Below the pieces are notes generated by a model. The model made no database searches. It saw only the letters and a program-made list of their open reading frames with translations, and was not told the origin of the DNA. A stretch of 50,775 nt of DNA, taken from IMG/VR virus record IMGVR_UViG_3300031823_000009, positions 1 to 50,775 of that record; one strand, 5' to 3'. The DNA is from a virus. A program made the translations under genes and the position numbers. Each line of letters opens with the position of its first letter. The first letter of the stretch is position 1. Positions 48,076 through 50,775 of this stretch are shown here, in pieces.

Positions 48076-48810
48076 TTATCGTAGTGGCCAAAGCGGCGGC
48101 TGAAATTGACCGGGATTAGAAGGGAATGCTGATGCATTCTGTTGTGGTGTCGGGGTAAATCCGTTCGTTGGGGGTGTATTCCCGTGAGTAAAACCCGGCG
48201 AGAAACTGCCAAATCCTGGCGATCCGGAGAATCCCGTAACTTGCAAACCCTGTTTCTGTGCCTGTTGCATGAGTTCGGCACCGCTAACTGAGTTCGCAAA
48301 TACGATTTCTTCGCCTGGCGAGGAAAATACGACCGCACTGAGATAGAGTTTCACGCCGCGAGGATCGTTTTTCTTGACAGTCGCAGTGACGCCCACCATT
48401 ACATAGTCACCGCTCTTCACTGCATTTGTTCTCTCCGGCATTTTTACAAGCTGACCGTTGGCCTGCGCTATTTCGACAGGTGGCGGTCTATCAGTATTTG
48501 CGCTGAACAACCAGTGTCCTTTGGCAAATTCCGATGATTTGCCTTCTGGATTTGGCAGGTCGCCATCTACGATCGGCCAAGTCACGATATGCGGAGCGCT
48601 TTGGTAGATTTTGCCGCACGCCTGTACGACGCCGGCTAGTGCGGGCTCTGCGTGCCACGTCGGCTGTGTTTTCTTTACCAAGAACATTGCGAAGTAGTTA
48701 GGTTTCTGAGTTTTTTGTCCCCTGAATGTGTCAGATGGAATCCAAAGATGCCGCATATCTGCGATACGTGCATTGAATACCGTTGCTGCTTCATATTGTC
48801 GCTGTGCCAT
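48076..48810 (-). CDS. DUF2815-type ssDNA-binding protein, 244 aa
   Basis: ATG at 48810 behind AAGGAAAACTG. MAQRQYEAATVFNARIADMR, TQKPNYFAMFLVKKTQPTWH, GHWLFSANTDRPPPVEIAQA and MVGVTATVKKNDPRGVKLYL, plus SAVVFSSPGEEIVFAN, match DUF2815, an OB-fold family related in role to T7 gp2.5. A Gly/Pro/Phe/Asn-rich tail (GFSGSPGFGSFSPGFTHGNT) ends in PPLWPLR. It has a strong promoter in front and terminator behind, so it can be made in excess. Confidence 0.87.
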   Translation of the reverse strand: MAQRQYEAATVFNARIADMRHLWIPSDTFRGQKTQKPNYFAMFLVKKTQPTWHAEPALAGVVQACGKIYQSAPHIVTWPIVDGDLPNPEGKSSEFAKGHWLFSANTDRPPPVEIAQANGQLVKMPERTNAVKSGDYVMVGVTATVKKNDPRGVKLYLSAVVFSSPGEEIVFANSVSGAELMQQAQKQGLQVTGFSGSPGFGSFSPGFTHGNTPPTNGFTPTPQQNASAFPSNPGQFQPPLWPLR

Positions 48811-48848
48811 AGTCAGTTTTCCTTTTGTCAGATTTGCCAATGTCTGTA

Positions 48849-48877
48849 CATATACACTACTGAACGCAGTTAGTCAA
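48849..48877 (-). promoter_or_regulatory. Promoter of the DUF2815 gene
   Basis: Minus strand TTGACT (48877..48872), 17-bp spacer ending TAGTG, then TATATG (48854..48849). Best sigma70-type match in the window, placed 39 bp upstream of the start codon; the downstream TGTACAG may be an operator half. Confidence 0.72.
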
Positions 48878-49053
48878 GACTTAATGGCTAAGCAGAAAGC
48901 GCGTTCCTGACCGCGGATAGTGGCGATCCACTGCGCTAAGACTAATGGAACATTCCCTGGTTCACAATCATGTATATCGTAAAAAATGCGCAGCGCTATT
49001 TCGTAATCGGAAACTTCCAATTCCATATCTTCGTCTCGTTCGAAACTGTTCAT
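48874..49053 (-). CDS. Hypothetical 59-aa acidic protein
   Basis: Read directly: ATG at 49053, one base after the DUF2800 stop; TGA at 48876..48874. MNSFERDEDMELEVSDYEIA, then LRIFYDIHDCEPGNVPLVLA and QWIATIRGQERAF, is helical and acidic. Its end overlaps the -35 of the DUF2815 promoter. Possible replication accessory. Confidence 0.7.
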   Translation of the reverse strand: MNSFERDEDMELEVSDYEIALRIFYDIHDCEPGNVPLVLAQWIATIRGQERAFCLAIKS

Positions 49054-49054
49054 G

Positions 49055-50005
49055 TCAGTAGCTCGCTTTCAGTTTGCCGGGAGGCCGATGCACGCCGACT
49101 ACAGCGTATTGCTTGGCGGCAAGTCCAAGCTTTTCTGCTTGCGCTGGAGTAAGAGGGCGCACGCCTTTCATGCCGTAATGCTGATGTAGATATGTTGCTG
49201 CTTGCGTTAAATCGTTCCACACACGCCAAGCATGTACGGGCTTCAATGCCGCACCTTCGGCCGTCCGACCCATCTTCAAGTGCGCCGTCAATGTGTCTTC
49301 ATAGACGGGCTTCACGTCGCCAAGAGCGCGAATCATCCGCAACAATCTTACCAATTCTTGGGTCGTCAAGTCTTCCGGACGGCGCGATACGGCGCCTACG
49401 ACGAAACCGGCATCTGTAGACATTGCAGGGCATACCTGAAACGCGCTGCACCATCGGCAGTGGGGCCCCGGTTTTGGGGCACTGCGATCGGCAATAGCAG
49501 TCAATACGCGCTGCCGGTGCGCCTCAACTTCTGATCGATGCGCAATCCATTGTTTCCAAGGTTCTTCATCCAACCCGTTTGGTTGGTAAATCACGAATCG
49601 CCACCAAGAAGCGTCGTTAAGAGGAAGCAAAGCAGCGGCGTACGTCAACATTTGCTTGTTATGGAACGCTGGAACATCCCATTTACCGAATTTTGCGTCG
49701 ATGATGGTTACTATATTCCATCCATCACGCCAACCATGAGAAAGTATATCGATCGTACCGCCGCAGTTTTCGGCGACTCTCACCCGGAATTCGTGAATTG
49801 TAGACGCCGGATTTTCCAACTGTTTAATAAATGATTCAACTTCCGAAATGTCGCCTTCTTGCACGTCAACATGGGCTTCTGTACCGGCTTCCGCGGCTTC
49901 AATTGTGCTTGCTTTTTTAGGTGGATTGGGCACGGCATTTAGTGCAGACCATGAGCATTCAAGCCACGTCGCGGCCGATGACGCTGCGAAAATGTCGTGC
50001 TCCAT
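49055..50005 (-). CDS. DUF2800 / Cas4-like (RecB-type PD-(D/E)XK) exonuclease, 316 aa
   Basis: SSAATWLECSWSALNAVPNP gives the family start with the first Cys. EAGTEAHVDV, NCGGTIDILSHGWRDGWNIV, TIIDAKFGKWDVPAFHNKQM and LTYAAALL hold the catalytic GxxDxxxx, D-A-K and Q-L-xxY residues. CRWCSAFQVCPAMS closes the iron-sulphur-type Cys set. C-terminal WRVWNDLTQAATYL and LTPAQAEKLGLAAKQYAVVG is the DUF2800 tail. It likely supplies 5' end resection for phage recombination with the DUF2815 protein. Confidence 0.87.
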   Translation of the reverse strand: MEHDIFAASSAATWLECSWSALNAVPNPPKKASTIEAAEAGTEAHVDVQEGDISEVESFIKQLENPASTIHEFRVRVAENCGGTIDILSHGWRDGWNIVTIIDAKFGKWDVPAFHNKQMLTYAAALLPLNDASWWRFVIYQPNGLDEEPWKQWIAHRSEVEAHRQRVLTAIADRSAPKPGPHCRWCSAFQVCPAMSTDAGFVVGAVSRRPEDLTTQELVRLLRMIRALGDVKPVYEDTLTAHLKMGRTAEGAALKPVHAWRVWNDLTQAATYLHQHYGMKGVRPLTPAQAEKLGLAAKQYAVVGVHRPPGKLKASY

Positions 50006-50014
50006 TTTTGCCTC

Positions 50015-50350
50015 CTAAGTTGACTGCCCCTTTAGCATTTCAGCGACGGTCGCCGGGTCATCCTTACGATGCCGACCGCGATCTGGGTCACCATCGCCGT
50101 GCTCTTTGCGATAGCGCTCGAATTCGTCTGCTAAACGTCGCACGGCATCGGCATAGCCATGAGTCATTACACGTGCCAACGCCGAATCTGCATAGGCTCG
50201 CAGTGCTGCTGGGGCACACGGATCGCGTGCGCCAAGAACAAAATGCGGCCACTCAACTACCGTACCGTCGCGGCGTTTAACTAAGTACTTGCCTTCTGGC
50301 GTTTCTGGATCGTCACGCCACAAGCCGTGCATCACTGGTTTGTATGTCAT
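50015..50350 (-). CDS. Hypothetical 111-aa phage protein
   Basis: ATG at 50350 behind a perfect AAGGAGGT. MTYKPVMHGLWRDDPETPEG, KYLVKRRDGTVVEWPHFVLG, then ARDPCAPAALRAYADSALA is a pattern I associate with a phage family found beside DUF2800 exonucleases; function unknown. Charged C-terminus (HGDGDPDRGRHRKDDPATVA). The 99 bp upstream hold a tRNA-like element. Confidence 0.75.
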   Translation of the reverse strand: MTYKPVMHGLWRDDPETPEGKYLVKRRDGTVVEWPHFVLGARDPCAPAALRAYADSALARVMTHGYADAVRRLADEFERYRKEHGDGDPDRGRHRKDDPATVAEMLKGQST

Positions 50351-50376
50351 TTTTCCTTACCTCCTTAATGTGGGGT

Positions 50377-50442
50377 TCCCCGTGCGGCGTTTGCATCCGC
50401 TTCGCCCGTCTGCCGGGACTCTACTATATGAGCTAACGGGGA
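50377..50442 (-). ncRNA. tRNA-like element with shortened anticodon arm
   Basis: On the minus strand a 7-bp acceptor (TCCCCGT with ACGGGGA) encloses U8-A9, a 4-bp D-stem (GCTC/GAGT) with A14, G19 and A21 in place, and a T-arm (GCGGA-TGCAAAC-GCCGC, 4 of 5 pairs). Between them only 17 nt remain, folding as CCCG-GCAGA-CGGG, too short for a normal 17-nt anticodon arm plus variable loop and without T33. Total 66 nt. No CCA is encoded. It lies between the 139-aa stop and the 111-aa start. A degenerate tRNA or a tRNA mimic. Confidence 0.6.
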
Positions 50443-50449
50443 ATTTCGA

Positions 50450-50775
50450 TTACGCGCCTACCAGCTTGGCGATATTCTCCAGCGCCGGCACGGCCATACG
50501 TGGGAGAAATATCGTCTTGATCTGGTCCATCGTGGCCAATGCGGCTTCACTGCCACATTGCGACCGGAACCAGTTCAGTGCCGGTTCAGTAGGTTGGCCA
50601 TTAGCGAGCGAGCCGTCGATTTTAGTAACAATCCGCTGAACAAGGCCGTGAACGGCCGGGTCTGCAGCGCTGTGAGCGGGAAATGGATTGCTATGTCCAA
50701 AGCCTTGGCTAGGGGACGGTGCAAATTGGTGTGCTGTCGCGGCAGGCGGCATGATCGGCGCCGGGGCCTGTGCAT
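50450..50775 (-). CDS. 3' part of the 139-aa protein spanning the circle junction
   Basis: C-terminal portion of the gene whose start is at position 221. It includes the Pro/Ala linker and a helical domain (DPAVHGLVQRIVTKIDGSLA; GSEAALATMDQIKTIFLPRM; ALENIAKLVGA). The last 127 bases duplicate the left end of the window. The TAA stop at 50450 is followed seven bases later by the tRNA-like element. Family not recognised. Confidence 0.85.
   Translation of the reverse strand, partial: AQAPAPIMPPAATAHQFAPSPSQGFGHSNPFPAHSAADPAVHGLVQRIVTKIDGSLANGQPTEPALNWFRSQCGSEAALATMDQIKTIFLPRMAVPALENIAKLVGA
50649..50775. repeat. Terminal 127-bp direct repeat, right copy
   Basis: Identical to bases 1..127. See the left copy; trimming one copy gives the 50,648-bp circle. 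Confidence 0.93.

Noticed and set aside
48011-48091. N-terminal extension of the Dam-like methyltransferase frame
   Set aside because: Contains the rho-independent terminator and overlaps the previous gene; the D12 motif begins exactly at the ATG at 48010.
1-50775. CRISPR array, insertion sequence or retroelement
   Set aside because: No regularly spaced direct repeats, transposase or reverse transcriptase seen; the repeats at 7.7 kb are 10-bp binding-site-like copies with irregular spacing.

Overview
The window is a complete, circularly closed genome of a tailed bacteriophage. Its first and last 127 bases are identical, so the unique circle is 50,648 bp and one leftward gene runs across the join. 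The virion genes point to a P22-like short-tailed (podovirus-like) phage of a Gram-negative, probably proteobacterial, host: a large portal, a Mu gpT-like capsid protein, gp4-like and gp10-like tail proteins, a repeat-type tail fibre, glycine-rich ejection proteins, one with a transglycosylase domain, and a signal-bearing tailspike-like protein. I see no integrase, phage repressor, RNA polymerase or canonical tRNA, so a virulent life style is likely but not proven. Host assignment below phylum is not supported by the sequence.

Layout. (1) A control region at 7.67-7.97 kb carries eight copies of a TCCTTAGGGA-type site, divergent promoter-like sequences and a terminator/anti-terminator-like leader. 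(2) Leftward from it, almost continuously through position 1 and round the circle to 45.2 kb, runs the early/replication arm: small unknown proteins, a prim-pol/RecA-like primase-helicase, two adenine methyltransferases, an SF2 helicase with zinc ribbons, a DUF2800 Cas4-like exonuclease, a DUF2815 ssDNA-binding protein and a family A DNA polymerase. A 66-nt tRNA-like element without a normal anticodon arm lies in this arm. (3) Rightward from the control region (7.97-11.2 kb) is a cluster of very small genes, many overlapping, with structured leader RNAs, two perfect Shine-Dalgarno sequences in front of a 4-codon and a start-stop frame, and tiny membrane proteins. (4) 11.3-31.2 kb is a rightward late region: Ig-like protein, secreted GH16-like glycosidase, two ejection proteins, possible small terminase, structural and fibre genes, an O-antigen polymerase/ligase-like membrane protein, endolysin, holins and large terminase. 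A small leftward two-gene insert sits at 19.8-20.2 kb. (5) 31.3-45.2 kb has structural genes on both strands. A leftward portal-74aa-coiled coil-GroES-scaffold-tailspike block diverges from a rightward capsid-Tad2-tail block, and a VRR-NUC nuclease/RHH pair closes the region.

Standout points: a perfect chromosomal-type parS palindrome between a Tad2 (anti-Thoeris) homologue and the next late gene, with no phage ParA/ParB in sight; four phage proteins with Sec signal peptides ending AxA|Q beside a Wzy/WaaL-like protein, which looks like a surface-remodelling set; a recurring (K)MPWE / KHAxxMPW peptide at the ends of unrelated small proteins, the primase-helicase and the terminase; a phage GroES; a 155-nt gene overlap inside the portal gene; and a histone-like lysine-rich tail fused to a ribbon-helix-helix domain. 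Many genes in the early arms are 14-59 codons long and were recovered by translating the DNA directly.
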